Shown: piece by piece, positions 26,076 through 34,680 of the stretch | How the letters are laid out: each line of letters opens with the position of its first letter | Position numbering within the stretch: position 1 is the first letter of the stretch | Source: Eubacteriales bacterium | GTDB lineage: Bacteria; Bacillota_A; Clostridia; Saccharofermentanales; DTU023 | Length of the DNA stretch: 64,000 nucleotides | Direction: 5' to 3' | NCBI GenBank assembly: GCA_030532185.1 | Contig: JAUNLO010000001.1 | Span: forward strand, 122,865-186,864 | The notes under the pieces: generated by a model | The model's database searches: none | Told to the model about the DNA's origin: nothing | Seen by the model: only the letters and a program-made list of their open reading frames with translations | Made by a program: the position numbers and the translations under genes

Positions 26076-26723
26076 TTAACGCAAATAAGGGTTTTTCCTG
26101 AGGAGGTCGGACACCGAACTAGCCGGGCCATGGCCAGCCAGAACAGGCATATCCCCGGGCCAGGTCTGCAAGAGCTTTTGTAAGCGCTGGAGAGATTCTT
26201 GCATGGCTCCCGGATCACCTGCCAACAAATCCGTACGCCCTACGGAATTACTAAAGATCGTATCACCCGTAAAGAGGCACAGCTTTTCAGACTTACCCCC
26301 CTGCCCCTCATCAGTTAGCAAAAAGCAGCTAGATCCGGGGGTATGGCCGGGTGTGTGATAACAAGTTAGGCTATAGCCCTGGCCTAAACTTATCTTTTCT
26401 TGATCCTCTAGGGCATGGTCTGGTTGCGGGAAAATGCGTTTATCCGCAAAGAGTTTGGAGGCATTAGCGTCCATATCATCGAGGAGACTTAAATCACCAG
26501 CAGGGAAATAGAAGTCTACCCCCTCCCCTAACCAAGATTCGAGGGCTCGTAGGTGATCATAATGTCCGTGGGTTGCTATGACCTTGGCTACAGGTTGGTT
26601 AAAATCACCGGGTTTATCCAGTCCAGGGTCGATGAGGACCCCTCCGGCCAAGTCCAGATAATAAGTATTACTATGCTTCCAAGATTCGGGATAGATGGTC
26701 AGAAAATCAGCTAAGGCAGGCAT
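26076..26723 (-). CDS. MBL-fold metallo-hydrolase, glyoxalase II-like
   Basis: 215 residues. Metal-binding motif ATHGHYDHLRAL (HxHxDH, about residue 52), HTPGHTPGSSCFLL (about 118), FTGDTIFSNSVGRTDL (Asp bridging the two metals) and AGHGPASS near the C-terminus: all ligands of a dinuclear MBL hydrolase. Relatives hydrolyse S-lactoylglutathione or similar thioesters, or oxidise persulfides; the substrate here is not determined. Its start codon shares a base with the stop of the MgsA-like gene, so the two are translated together. That pairing hints at methylglyoxal-related chemistry but is not proof. Confidence 0.88.
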   Translation of the reverse strand: MPALADFLTIYPESWKHSNTYYLDLAGGVLIDPGLDKPGDFNQPVAKVIATHGHYDHLRALESWLGEGVDFYFPAGDLSLLDDMDANASKLFADKRIFPQPDHALEDQEKISLGQGYSLTCYHTPGHTPGSSCFLLTDEGQGGKSEKLCLFTGDTIFSNSVGRTDLLAGDPGAMQESLQRLQKLLQTWPGDMPVLAGHGPASSVSDLLRKNPYLR

Positions 26724-27112
26724 TATTTTACCAATTCTCTCCAGTCTAGGTCACCACGATCGATTGCCAGGATTAAAAGTTCTGCCATGGCCAGGTTAGT
26801 GGCATAGGGAACATTTTGCTTATCACAAGCCCGCAATAAAGGATTAGGCTGCGAATAATTGGGAGCATCTTGGTCCCTTAAGTAGACAATGGCGTCTATT
26901 TCGTTATAGTTAACGCGAGCCGCTAATTGCTCAATATTGGCCTCGCTATAGGTGGTCATTGTATTAATTTCCAGCTTAGCTGCCTCGCTAATTAATTGAG
27001 AAGTATTAAACATGGAGTAGAGATTTTGCCTCTGCAAAATCTGCTTATAAGCAATACAGAAATTAATCAGCAAATCATATTTGCGCATATCAGCCATGAG
27101 TACAATTTTCAT
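26723..27112 (-). CDS. Methylglyoxal synthase-like protein lacking the catalytic residues
   Basis: 129 residues aligning over its length to the MGS-like fold. FNTSQLIS (residues 35-42) corresponds to the GTTGNLIS phosphate loop of E. coli MgsA, IDAIVYLRD (72-80) to IDVLIFFWD, and VPYATNLAMAELLI (101-114) to IPVATNVATADFII. However, the N-terminal HD of MgsA is not seen, the catalytic GGD Asp is replaced in YSEAN (55-59), and the PHDPDVK His/Asp are replaced by NYSQPNP (85-91). Activity as methylglyoxal synthase is therefore doubtful; a sensing or binding role is possible. In other clostridia mgsA sits at the end of the mreBCD-pbp2-minCDE-rodA locus, so position supports descent from mgsA. Confidence 0.75.
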   Translation of the reverse strand: MKIVLMADMRKYDLLINFCIAYKQILQRQNLYSMFNTSQLISEAAKLEINTMTTYSEANIEQLAARVNYNEIDAIVYLRDQDAPNYSQPNPLLRACDKQNVPYATNLAMAELLILAIDRGDLDWRELVK

Positions 27113-27188
27113 AAAAGTTCCTCAACTCTCGCTTTCATATTAAGCCGCAGCACAGGCGCAAGCCAGCCTTCTTTTAGCATTATGGCAA

Positions 27189-27218
27189 ATTATATCGCAA
27201 AAGAAAGAGCTTTTGCAA
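27189..27218 (-). promoter_or_regulatory. Promoter of the MgsA-like/MBL pair
   Basis: Minus strand TTGCAA (27213-27218), 18-base spacer, TATAAT (27189-27194), about 75 bases before the start codon. Confidence 0.65.
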
Positions 27219-27306
27219 GCATTTTGCACAAGTTTGCCCAGAAAAACCTACTAGACAGGGGACCTGTATATTTCTCAGGCTAGCCCCAGCACCGGCCCTC
27301 TCAGCC

Positions 27307-29625
27307 TTACTCTTTAGCTAGGGTATCCTCTTCTGCTTCCGGGGTCCAATTCTCCCGTTCATGAATAAGCAGGAATTCTTCCGGATCTTCCTCCATTTCT
27401 GCTAGTCTTTGCAGAAGTTCAGGGCGGGGCTCGAAACCATAATAGGCATCGAGGAGGTCACGGGCAATATTGGAGGAGACATCACCCTGGCCCCCATTTT
27501 CTACGATACAGGCTATGGCAACCTGGGGATCTTCGAGGGGGGCAAAGCAAACAAACACAGCATTGATATCCGCCAGTTCCAAACCTACCTCTGCCGTACC
27601 GGTCTTGGCGCCCACATTAATAGGATAATTGAGGAAGTTACGGTTGGTCGTCGTGAAGGTTGTGTAGTACTTGAGCTCACCCATGCCCTCCTTGACCAGG
27701 TCAATGGCTTCACTTGGTAAGCCTAAAGCTTGCTTGCTGATTTGCTCAGGCCTGATCAGCTGTCCCCGAGGATCTTGGATTTCTTTAATCACATGGGGCG
27801 TGACCAGCTCATTAGAAACCGCACCGGCAATCGCGCGCACCAACTGGACCATGGTATAGGCATGGTCAAATTGGCCGATGGCCGTCTGGCAAGTGTCAGC
27901 GGGATACCACTCCTGATCACCGGGAGTCATACGCGTTTGGGCTTTTAATTCGGGGCTGGGCCGAATACCCTTAGCCTCACCGGGTAGGTCGATATTACTG
28001 TATTCGCCCAGACCCAGGTCTTTACAATGCTCACTGATGGCGTCAATACCAATATCTAGGCCTAATTTGAAGAAATACAGATTGCAGGAATAACCCAAAC
28101 CTTCTGAGAGGCTAATCATGCCATGGCCGGTAATTGGCTCACCGTAGCAGACCCAATTTTTATAACCAATGGTATCCTTACCCTTGCACTCATAAGAGTT
28201 TTGATTGCGATCAATCACCCCCGTGAGGATACCCGTTTGACCCGTAATGGGCTTAAAGGTAGAAGCCGGGGCGTAAATTTCACTAATGGTGCGGTTTTGC
28301 AAAGGCTTATGCTCTGTGTCTTGCAAGTCGCGAATGGCCCGCTGATAGGCTTCTGTGTCTTCGGGAGGAGCAATGAAGTCACTACTTTGGAAGGAGGGTA
28401 TGGAACCCATAGCCAAAATTTGTCCGGTCTTTACATCCAGCATAACCGCAGCGGCAGAGTCACCCTTGCCTAATTTTTTCTCACGTACCGACATGATAGT
28501 GTCGTAAAGGGAGGCATAGAGGACCTTCTGCACCTTAAGGTCAGGGCAGAGATATACCGTGGAGCCGGGCTCGGCATCCACGGACCCCTCACCTTCCCGA
28601 TAGACAAAGTCATCCTGCTCCTTAAACCAGGTGCCATAGGCCAGAGAACCAGTTTTGCCTTGTAAGTAAGGCTCGGCCATATACTCTACCCCGGCCTTGC
28701 CGGTATAGTCGTTGATGCTATAGCCCTGCCCCTTGAGTTGGTCATATTCGGGTGCAGAAATCTTACCCACATAACCCAAGATATGGGAAAAGTAGCGACT
28801 ATCATCCGTATATTGACGGCTAAACTCCCGCTTAATGAGCACTCCCGGGTAGGTCAGCTTTTGCTCTTGAAGGACGGCCTGCAAACTGGCAGGAATATCC
28901 CGGGCTAGGAGAACGGGTTCGCCCTGCAGGAAGGTCCAATTATTCTCGAAGAGCTGGTAGCGCATTTGCATTATCTGCCAGGCTTCCCAAGGACTATAGA
29001 AAAAATTCCCGCCCGCCTGGGCATCTTCAATCTCAAAAGCTGTATATAAAAGATAATTGTAGAAGTCTTGGGGCTTGAGCTTGACTTTATCCCGTTCTGC
29101 CACCGAAGCAGTTACGGGAGAGAGATTAAAGAGATTTTTGTTTTGCTGCCACTTGGCAATCTCCTCCAAATCTTTCTTAAAGACAAAACTAGGGGCTGCT
29201 TCAGCTTCCGGATCTAGGGTTTTGGATTCACTGGATAAATCTAAATAATCTGTAAGTCTGCTGACCGGCTCCAGGCCATAGGCTTCCAGTAGTTTAGCCA
29301 GGTCCAGGAGACGACGGTTGAGCTCTTGGCTGTCTAAGCCAGCATAGGCTAGGTAGAGATCATCGCGGGAGCTAGAATAGGCCAAAACCCGCCCTGCAGA
29401 GTCTAGAATGTCTCCCCGGGCGGCCTTAATCGCCATATTACCCCCTTCACCACGCGTGAGATTGACTGGATCCCAATCTAAACCACGAAATTGTAGGATG
29501 GTAGTCTTGATGAGAATGGCCAGCAAGGCCACGATGACTACAATAGCCACCGCAGCATACCGGTTCAGCTTAAAACCGCCGGATGGTGAAGATGTGGTCA
29601 AGTTACTAGCTTCGAATTTCTTCAT
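27307..29625 (-). CDS. mrdA: Penicillin-binding protein 2 (elongation transpeptidase)
   Basis: 772 residues. Short cytoplasmic N-terminus, one transmembrane helix (YAAVAIVVIVALLAILIK), a dimerisation/pedestal region, then the transpeptidase domain with SxxK in YAPASTFKPITG, SxN in GYSCNLYFF and KTGTAE. It cross-links peptidoglycan during side-wall or peripheral growth with a RodA partner. An in-frame stop lies just upstream of the ATG, which has only a distant AAAGGA. Downstream of mreC-mreD on the same strand, the classical elongasome gene order. RodA is not in this window. Confidence 0.94.
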   Translation of the reverse strand: MKKFEASNLTTSSPSGGFKLNRYAAVAIVVIVALLAILIKTTILQFRGLDWDPVNLTRGEGGNMAIKAARGDILDSAGRVLAYSSSRDDLYLAYAGLDSQELNRRLLDLAKLLEAYGLEPVSRLTDYLDLSSESKTLDPEAEAAPSFVFKKDLEEIAKWQQNKNLFNLSPVTASVAERDKVKLKPQDFYNYLLYTAFEIEDAQAGGNFFYSPWEAWQIMQMRYQLFENNWTFLQGEPVLLARDIPASLQAVLQEQKLTYPGVLIKREFSRQYTDDSRYFSHILGYVGKISAPEYDQLKGQGYSINDYTGKAGVEYMAEPYLQGKTGSLAYGTWFKEQDDFVYREGEGSVDAEPGSTVYLCPDLKVQKVLYASLYDTIMSVREKKLGKGDSAAAVMLDVKTGQILAMGSIPSFQSSDFIAPPEDTEAYQRAIRDLQDTEHKPLQNRTISEIYAPASTFKPITGQTGILTGVIDRNQNSYECKGKDTIGYKNWVCYGEPITGHGMISLSEGLGYSCNLYFFKLGLDIGIDAISEHCKDLGLGEYSNIDLPGEAKGIRPSPELKAQTRMTPGDQEWYPADTCQTAIGQFDHAYTMVQLVRAIAGAVSNELVTPHVIKEIQDPRGQLIRPEQISKQALGLPSEAIDLVKEGMGELKYYTTFTTTNRNFLNYPINVGAKTGTAEVGLELADINAVFVCFAPLEDPQVAIACIVENGGQGDVSSNIARDLLDAYYGFEPRPELLQRLAEMEEDPEEFLLIHERENWTPEAEEDTLAKE

Positions 29626-29649
29626 GTAAGCTTACGTGCAAATCCTTTC

Positions 29650-30225
29650 TTAAAGTAGACGCCCGGGACTGTCTGCGATTTCCAATTCCGCTTCCTGGCT
29701 CAAGAGGGCAAAATCCGGATAAAGCCAGCGAAAAAGCCCTCCGTAGGCTAAGCTAGCCAAGAAGCCGGGGACCAGGGTTTGGATATAGCCCAACCAAGAC
29801 CAGGCTAAGGGCTTGCCCCCACCCAAATAAGAGGAGGGAACCGAGGGCAAGAGACTAAGTAGTCCAGCTAGGAGGAGGCGAGCCAGAAGAATCCAGGCTG
29901 CTGTGAAGATTAGGCTCCGATACCAGGTTTTGCCCTTTTCCCAGTCCAAGGCAAAGGAGGTCAGCCAGTGCACTAAGATGGCCACCAAGGCGGTCGGCCC
30001 CAGGACACTGGCAAAGAGCTGGTCTTTAAGAAAGCCCAATAAAACAAGGGTGAGTGTAGCGCGATAATCATTGAAATAATAGCTAATAAAGGCAGAAAAT
30101 ACCCAAAAAAGGTCAGGCCACCAGGCGGAACGACCGGGGTCTTGGGACCAAAAGGACATACCAGCAAGAGTGAGGGAGATGGCTAGAAGCCAGACACCCA
30201 CAGCCTTAAGTTTCTTAGTTCTCAT
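29650..30225 (-). CDS. mreD: Rod-shape-determining protein MreD
   Basis: 191 residues from ATG 30225, preceded by GAGGTGCAGG and overlapping the mreC end by 11 bases; a longer upstream reading would run deep inside mreC and is not used. Five to six hydrophobic segments (LKAVGVWLLAISLTLAGMSF, LFWVFSAFISYYF, ATLTLVLLGFLKDQLF and others). The LGFLKDQLFASVLGPTAL stretch resembles the GLxxDxxxxxxxG motif of MreD. Membrane partner of MreC in the elongasome. Confidence 0.88.
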   Translation of the reverse strand: MRTKKLKAVGVWLLAISLTLAGMSFWSQDPGRSAWWPDLFWVFSAFISYYFNDYRATLTLVLLGFLKDQLFASVLGPTALVAILVHWLTSFALDWEKGKTWYRSLIFTAAWILLARLLLAGLLSLLPSVPSSYLGGGKPLAWSWLGYIQTLVPGFLASLAYGGLFRWLYPDFALLSQEAELEIADSPGRLL

Positions 30226-31138
30226 CCTGCACCTCAGGTGTAGCAGGCAGGTTTTCCCCCGCCGCCTCTGCCCTGCCTGTCTCTGTCTCGCCATCTGCCT
30301 GGGGAAGCAGGACGAAGAGTACTTCTTGCCCTTCCAAAACCGAGGCCGGTGCAATCTCTACCTTCCTGAGTCCCAGGCTATTAGCAGGGCCCAGCTCCAA
30401 GACAGTGCCACATAGGAGCCTCTCAGGAAAGATACCGCCCCAGCCTGAAGAGTAGATTTTATCCCCCACCACTAGGTCCAAGTCTTCCGGCACATCACTA
30501 GCTAGGAGGGTATGTTTGTCGGCAAAGTATCCTTGACCCGTAAGGGTAAAGGTTTTAGAGGGGTCTCGCTCGGCAATCACACTACAGGAAAAACCCTCAT
30601 GGAAAATAGGCATCAGCTTAGAACTCAGTACATCGGAAGACACCAGGGAACCTAAAAGTGAGGCATTCTCATCTACTACCGCATAGGCAGAGGCTGACTT
30701 AAAATCTATACCCTCACTGCTTCCAACATCTAAACGGAAATAGGCGTAGTTGGGGTCCAAGGGAGCTTGCAGAACATTAGCCGCTAAAAATTTGCGGTGG
30801 GGAAAGCGGTCTTTGAGGCTAAAGGCTTGTTTCAAATCTTCATAGGCCCTCGCCGCCTGTTCGTTATCTTTAATTTCCAGGCGCAGAGCTAAATTCTCTG
30901 ACCTCAGGCGGTCATTCTCACTCTGCAGCTGGGAATTCAAGCTGCTGGTGGCAAAATGGTTTTGGAAAAAATAAGCCAGGCCACCGAAGACTCGTTCAAA
31001 GGGGCGCATCACCACCGAAAGGGGGCTGGTTAAATTGCTGGAGGGCTGGTCAGGCAAAATAGAAAAAAACATAATGCTGGCCACGGCCAGGGCTACCAAA
31101 ACTACGGCTAGAATCCGCTTCTTTTGATGTTTAGACAT
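30215..31138 (-). CDS. mreC: Rod-shape-determining protein MreC
   Basis: 307 residues: basic cytoplasmic start, one transmembrane helix (ILAVVLVALAVASIMFFSIL), a coiled coil at about residues 62-95 (LNSQLQSENDRLRSENLALRLEI), and a beta-rich periplasm-side domain with SSDVLSSKLMPIFHEGFSCSVI and DLVVGDKIYSSGWGGIFPERL. MreC links PBP2 and other wall enzymes. AAGGTAGGG precedes the ATG. About 100 bases downstream of radC; mreB, normally between them, is missing. Confidence 0.93.
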   Translation of the reverse strand: MSKHQKKRILAVVLVALAVASIMFFSILPDQPSSNLTSPLSVVMRPFERVFGGLAYFFQNHFATSSLNSQLQSENDRLRSENLALRLEIKDNEQAARAYEDLKQAFSLKDRFPHRKFLAANVLQAPLDPNYAYFRLDVGSSEGIDFKSASAYAVVDENASLLGSLVSSDVLSSKLMPIFHEGFSCSVIAERDPSKTFTLTGQGYFADKHTLLASDVPEDLDLVVGDKIYSSGWGGIFPERLLCGTVLELGPANSLGLRKVEIAPASVLEGQEVLFVLLPQADGETETGRAEAAGENLPATPEVQDEN

Positions 31139-31237
31139 GCTGCCCTACCTTTCGACTAACTGCTTTCGTAATTTTACCACATTAGCTCCCCTGCCTTGAG
31201 TTTACACCCCCTCTCGCTTCCCCTAACTAGGTGACGG

Positions 31238-31933
31238 CTAGCTGAGATGTCCTAGGGCTTTTAAAGATACAGAGCCTTGCCTGGCCACAATAATGTGGTC
31301 TAATAGCCTAACTCCTAGCTCCTCCCCCATTTTGACTAATTTTAGGGACATAGAGATATCCTCAGGGCTAGGTTGATTGGAGCCGGAGGGATGATTATGA
31401 CAGAGAATGATACCCGCAGCATTGGCCTTGATGGCCTGACGAAAAATATCCCGGGGAAAGATACTGGCCGCATTAAGGCCTCCCACGGCCAAGAGTTCCT
31501 TGCGGATTAGTCTGCCCTGATTATTGAGGAGTAGCATATGCAGTTCTTCCCTCTCCAGCCTCAGCATATCCTTCTCCAGGAAGCCTATAGCCGTTTGGGC
31601 ACTTGCAATAGTGGGATAGCTTTCTTGCGGGCTGGGATAATTAGCCCGCAGGCCCAGCTCCAAGGCCGCCTTAATACGTACCGCCTTGGTTAAACCAATG
31701 CCTCGGAAGGTCTGTAGCTCTTCTAAACTGAGATTAACCAGCTGGGCCAAATTATGGTGGGTAGCCAACATTTCTTGGGCCAGACCCAAGGCCGTTTGCC
31801 CCTGGCGGCCCGAGCCAATAATGATAGCCAGGAGCTCGGTTTCTGTGAGGGCAGCTTCGCCCCGGCTGGCCAACTTTTCATAGGGGCGGTCAGCTAGAGG
31901 TAACTTTTGCATTACCAGGTTTTCTGTAGTCAT
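31238..31933 (-). CDS. radC: RadC-family JAB/MPN domain protein
   Basis: 231 residues. N-terminal helix-hairpin-helix region (LEELQTFRGIGLTKAVRIKAALELG) and a C-terminal JAMM metal site HNHPSGSNQPSPED (HxH...S..D complete). The family is conserved but its molecular role remains unproven despite the old DNA-repair name. AAAGGAGTCACC precedes the ATG. It heads the mreC-mreD-pbp2 run as in many clostridia. Confidence 0.93.
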   Translation of the reverse strand: MTTENLVMQKLPLADRPYEKLASRGEAALTETELLAIIIGSGRQGQTALGLAQEMLATHHNLAQLVNLSLEELQTFRGIGLTKAVRIKAALELGLRANYPSPQESYPTIASAQTAIGFLEKDMLRLEREELHMLLLNNQGRLIRKELLAVGGLNAASIFPRDIFRQAIKANAAGIILCHNHPSGSNQPSPEDISMSLKLVKMGEELGVRLLDHIIVARQGSVSLKALGHLS

Positions 31934-32005
31934 GGTGACTCCTTTCGCTTGGGCTCAAGCTAAACAAGTCAACCATCTCAATCATCAAGCCCTAAATTTA
32001 TAGCT

Positions 32006-32029
32006 AAAAAGAACAAAAAGCTCTGTTCT
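32006..32029 (-). terminator. Terminator after asnS
   Basis: On the minus strand AGAACA-GAGCTTTT-TGTTCT then TTTTT, about 70 bases past the asnS stop. A second GC-rich imperfect hairpin at about 32048-32075 precedes it. Confidence 0.55.
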
Positions 32030-32096
32030 AAACTTACCTTAGGCCGCCCGGCTTGCCTCAGCGAGGTCTAGCCGGACATGGAGGGGGTAACTAAAA

Positions 32097-33494
32097 CTAA
32101 AATTCCAGACTGCCCACGGTACGGGGGAAGGGGATTACGTCACGAATATTGGACACGCCTGTGAGGTACATAATCAAGCGTTCAAAGCCCAGGCCAAAGC
32201 CACCATGTCGGGTAGAACCATACTTGCGCAGCTCTAAGTACCACCAATAGTCGTCCATTTTCATATTGAGCTCTTTAATCCGCTCTGTCAGCTTGTCCAG
32301 ATCATCTTCCCTCTGGCTGCCGCCAATAATCTCTCCAATACCAGGCACCAGGCAGTCGGTGGCGGCCACAGTCTTACCATCGGGATTTGCCTTCATATAA
32401 AAGGCCTTTATATCCTTGGGGTAATCCGTCACAAAAACCGGACCCTTGACCACTTCTTCCGTAAGATAGCGTTCATGTTCCGTCTGAAGGTCAACGCCCC
32501 ACTCTACGGGATATTGGAAGTCTTTACCTGACTGCTTAAGGAGTTCAATCGCTTCCGTATAGGTCATACGGCGGAATTCCGAGGAGACTAGTTTTTCCAG
32601 ACGCTCTTTTATACCTTTTTGCACGAATTTATCGAAGAAATCAATTTCGGCAGGACATCTGTCTAAGACCTGGGAGATAACAGACTTAAGCATGTCTTCG
32701 GCCAGATTCATAACATCAGATAAGTCAGCAAAGGCGATTTCCGGCTCCATCTGCCAAAATTCGGCGGCATGACGAGGAGTATTAGAATGCTCCGCCCTAA
32801 AAGTTGGACCAAAGGTATATATATTGCGGAAGGCCTGGGCATAACATTCGCCTTCCATTTGGCCAGAAACCGTCAGTTTACTATTCTTGCCGAAGAAGTC
32901 TTCACTAAAATCGACCTTGCCTGTTTCGGTTAGGGGGAGATTGTTGAGGTCCAGAGTAGTAAGGGTGAACATTTCTCCTGCACCCTCAGCATCTGAAGCA
33001 GTGACGATAGGGGTGTGAACATAGACGAAATCACGTTCATGGAAGAAATTGTGTATGGCAAAGGCCGCCTCTGACCGCACACGGAAGACCGCAGAGTAAA
33101 GGTTAGTGCGGGGTCTGAGGTGGGCTATAGTCCTTAAAAATTCTGGGCTGTGCCGCTTGGGTTGCAAGGGATAGTCAGATGGCGAGCTTCCCTCGACTTG
33201 TATGTCTGTAGCTTTGAGCTCAAAGGCCTGCTGGGCCCCCGGAGTAGCCACCAGGCTGCCTCGGATAGTCAAGGCGGAGCCTAGGCCCAGCTTGCTGATT
33301 TCTTCGTAATTGGCAAACTGTTCGCGTTCCACCACAACTTGTAGATTCGAGAAATAGCTACCATCATTTACATGGATAAAGGCAAATTTCTTCTGATCGC
33401 GCAGAGAACGTACCCAACCGGATATCTGGAGCTCTTGCCCCACATAGCTATCGGGGTCAACGAAAATATGGCGAATGAGGGTGGAACTTTGCAT
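32097..33494 (-). CDS. asnS: Asparaginyl-tRNA synthetase
   Basis: 465 residues from ATG 33494 (AAAGAGG upstream), the usual length of bacterial AsnRS; a longer reading adds 17 unlikely residues. N-terminal OB-fold ([23 protein letters not shown]), class II core with motif 2 region [21 protein letters not shown] and motif 3 [16 protein letters not shown]. The specificity region matches AsnRS ([17 protein letters not shown]). Charges tRNA-Asn in the cytosol. No T-box leader is seen upstream. Confidence 0.97.
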   Translation of the reverse strand: MQSSTLIRHIFVDPDSYVGQELQISGWVRSLRDQKKFAFIHVNDGSYFSNLQVVVEREQFANYEEISKLGLGSALTIRGSLVATPGAQQAFELKATDIQVEGSSPSDYPLQPKRHSPEFLRTIAHLRPRTNLYSAVFRVRSEAAFAIHNFFHERDFVYVHTPIVTASDAEGAGEMFTLTTLDLNNLPLTETGKVDFSEDFFGKNSKLTVSGQMEGECYAQAFRNIYTFGPTFRAEHSNTPRHAAEFWQMEPEIAFADLSDVMNLAEDMLKSVISQVLDRCPAEIDFFDKFVQKGIKERLEKLVSSEFRRMTYTEAIELLKQSGKDFQYPVEWGVDLQTEHERYLTEEVVKGPVFVTDYPKDIKAFYMKANPDGKTVAATDCLVPGIGEIIGGSQREDDLDKLTERIKELNMKMDDYWWYLELRKYGSTRHGGFGLGFERLIMYLTGVSNIRDVIPFPRTVGSLEF

Positions 33495-33636
33495 GGGAAA
33501 ACCTCTTTTCCTAAAAGATGAACTTGGGGGCAGTGCTGCTTGCACAGACTTGCCTCTATAAGGGCCTTCTGCTGCCCTTGCCTTGTAATTCTACAAGCAG
33601 GCCCCTAGCAATTCAAGCTGGACGGTGGCTAGCTTA

Positions 33637-34659
33637 CTAGGCCGGCTCCCCTGCCTCTAAGAGCAGGAGTTCCAGAGCGGTGCGTTCATCCAATTTACTG
33701 GACTTGATAGCTAGGTCTGTGGCAAAGCAGGAATTGCAAAGGGCTAAGAGTTGTGCCGCGGGAAAGCGCCCCGCCTGACTCTTCAAACGTTTTCCCACAA
33801 AGGGAGGGAGTTTTAAGCGCTGGGCTAAAGCTTGGGCGGAGTGGGCCTCTTGGGCACAAAGCAATTGCCGGAAATGGCGGGCCAGCATAAAGAGAATGAG
33901 AATGGGGGCTTCTTTTTGTTTAAGCAACTTATCCAGAAGACTCAAGGCCTCACCGGTGCGATGTGCCGAAACGGCATCGGTCAGCTTAAAGATGTTACCT
34001 TGCAGGTCTTCCCGACAGCAAAGATCGAGCAGCTGCATATCGATTACCTCTTGCCCACTATACAGGCAATAGTTCTCTAGCTTATTTAGCTCTAGGGCCA
34101 ATTCTGACATAGAGGAGTCACAACGGAGGATTAAGGATTCGGCAGCCTCCCTGCCAATCTTTATTTGAGCTTTGGCCAGGTAGGAGGCTAACCAAGCTTT
34201 CAGGGCTCCCGCTTCTTCTTTGGGAACTTCGACTAACTGCCCACCCGCAGCCTCTAGGGCTTGCAGCTTCCGCTTTTGTCTCTTATCCACACTCTCTTCA
34301 ACCAGGCACAGGCAGACCCCCTCCTGTAAGCGGGGCCAAATTTTCTCTAGGAGAGCCAGTTTGGCCTCCTGGGAACCTTGCTTACTGTTAAAAAGACCCG
34401 TGTTATAGGCAATGACCAAGCGGCGGGGAGACATGAAGGGCACAGTATCCAGCTCAGCTAGTAGGCGGTCCTCCTCTAAAGTACCGCGCAGTTTCACTAG
34501 GTCCAGACTTTCACAGCCGGGAGCAATCAGTTCCTGGCTTAAGAGTCTTAAGCCGTGGCGAATCAGGTAATCCTCCTCCCCTGTAATGAGATAACAGGGG
34601 CGAATTTGCGCATTTTCTATATCTTTACGCCAGGCGCGGTAACCAATCTTTGCTGCCAT
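33637..34659 (-). CDS. holA: DNA polymerase III subunit delta
   Basis: 340 residues. PCYLITGEEDYLIRHGLRLL at the N-terminus is the HolA opening, followed by the SPRRLVIAYNTGLF region and a C-terminal helical collar domain (ILILFMLARHFRQLLCAQEA). Loads the beta clamp with delta' and tau. AAGGAGGACTC precedes the ATG. Follows comEC on the same strand by about 20 bases, the usual comEC-holA order in Firmicutes; rpsT, often next, is not here. Confidence 0.93.
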   Translation of the reverse strand: MAAKIGYRAWRKDIENAQIRPCYLITGEEDYLIRHGLRLLSQELIAPGCESLDLVKLRGTLEEDRLLAELDTVPFMSPRRLVIAYNTGLFNSKQGSQEAKLALLEKIWPRLQEGVCLCLVEESVDKRQKRKLQALEAAGGQLVEVPKEEAGALKAWLASYLAKAQIKIGREAAESLILRCDSSMSELALELNKLENYCLYSGQEVIDMQLLDLCCREDLQGNIFKLTDAVSAHRTGEALSLLDKLLKQKEAPILILFMLARHFRQLLCAQEAHSAQALAQRLKLPPFVGKRLKSQAGRFPAAQLLALCNSCFATDLAIKSSKLDERTALELLLLEAGEPA

Positions 34660-34680
34660 GAGTCCTCCTTGTGCTGAAGT

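Noticed and set aside
26723..27112. Annotation as active methylglyoxal synthase
   Set aside because: The GGD and PHDPD catalytic residues are absent, so only MGS-like is claimed.
30226..30354. Upstream extension of mreD by 43 residues
   Set aside because: Lies inside mreC, is Arg/Cys-rich without homology, and the ATG at 30225 has a ribosome site.
33495..33636. T-box riboswitch before asnS
   Set aside because: The gap is too short and no T-box sequence or antiterminator structure was found.
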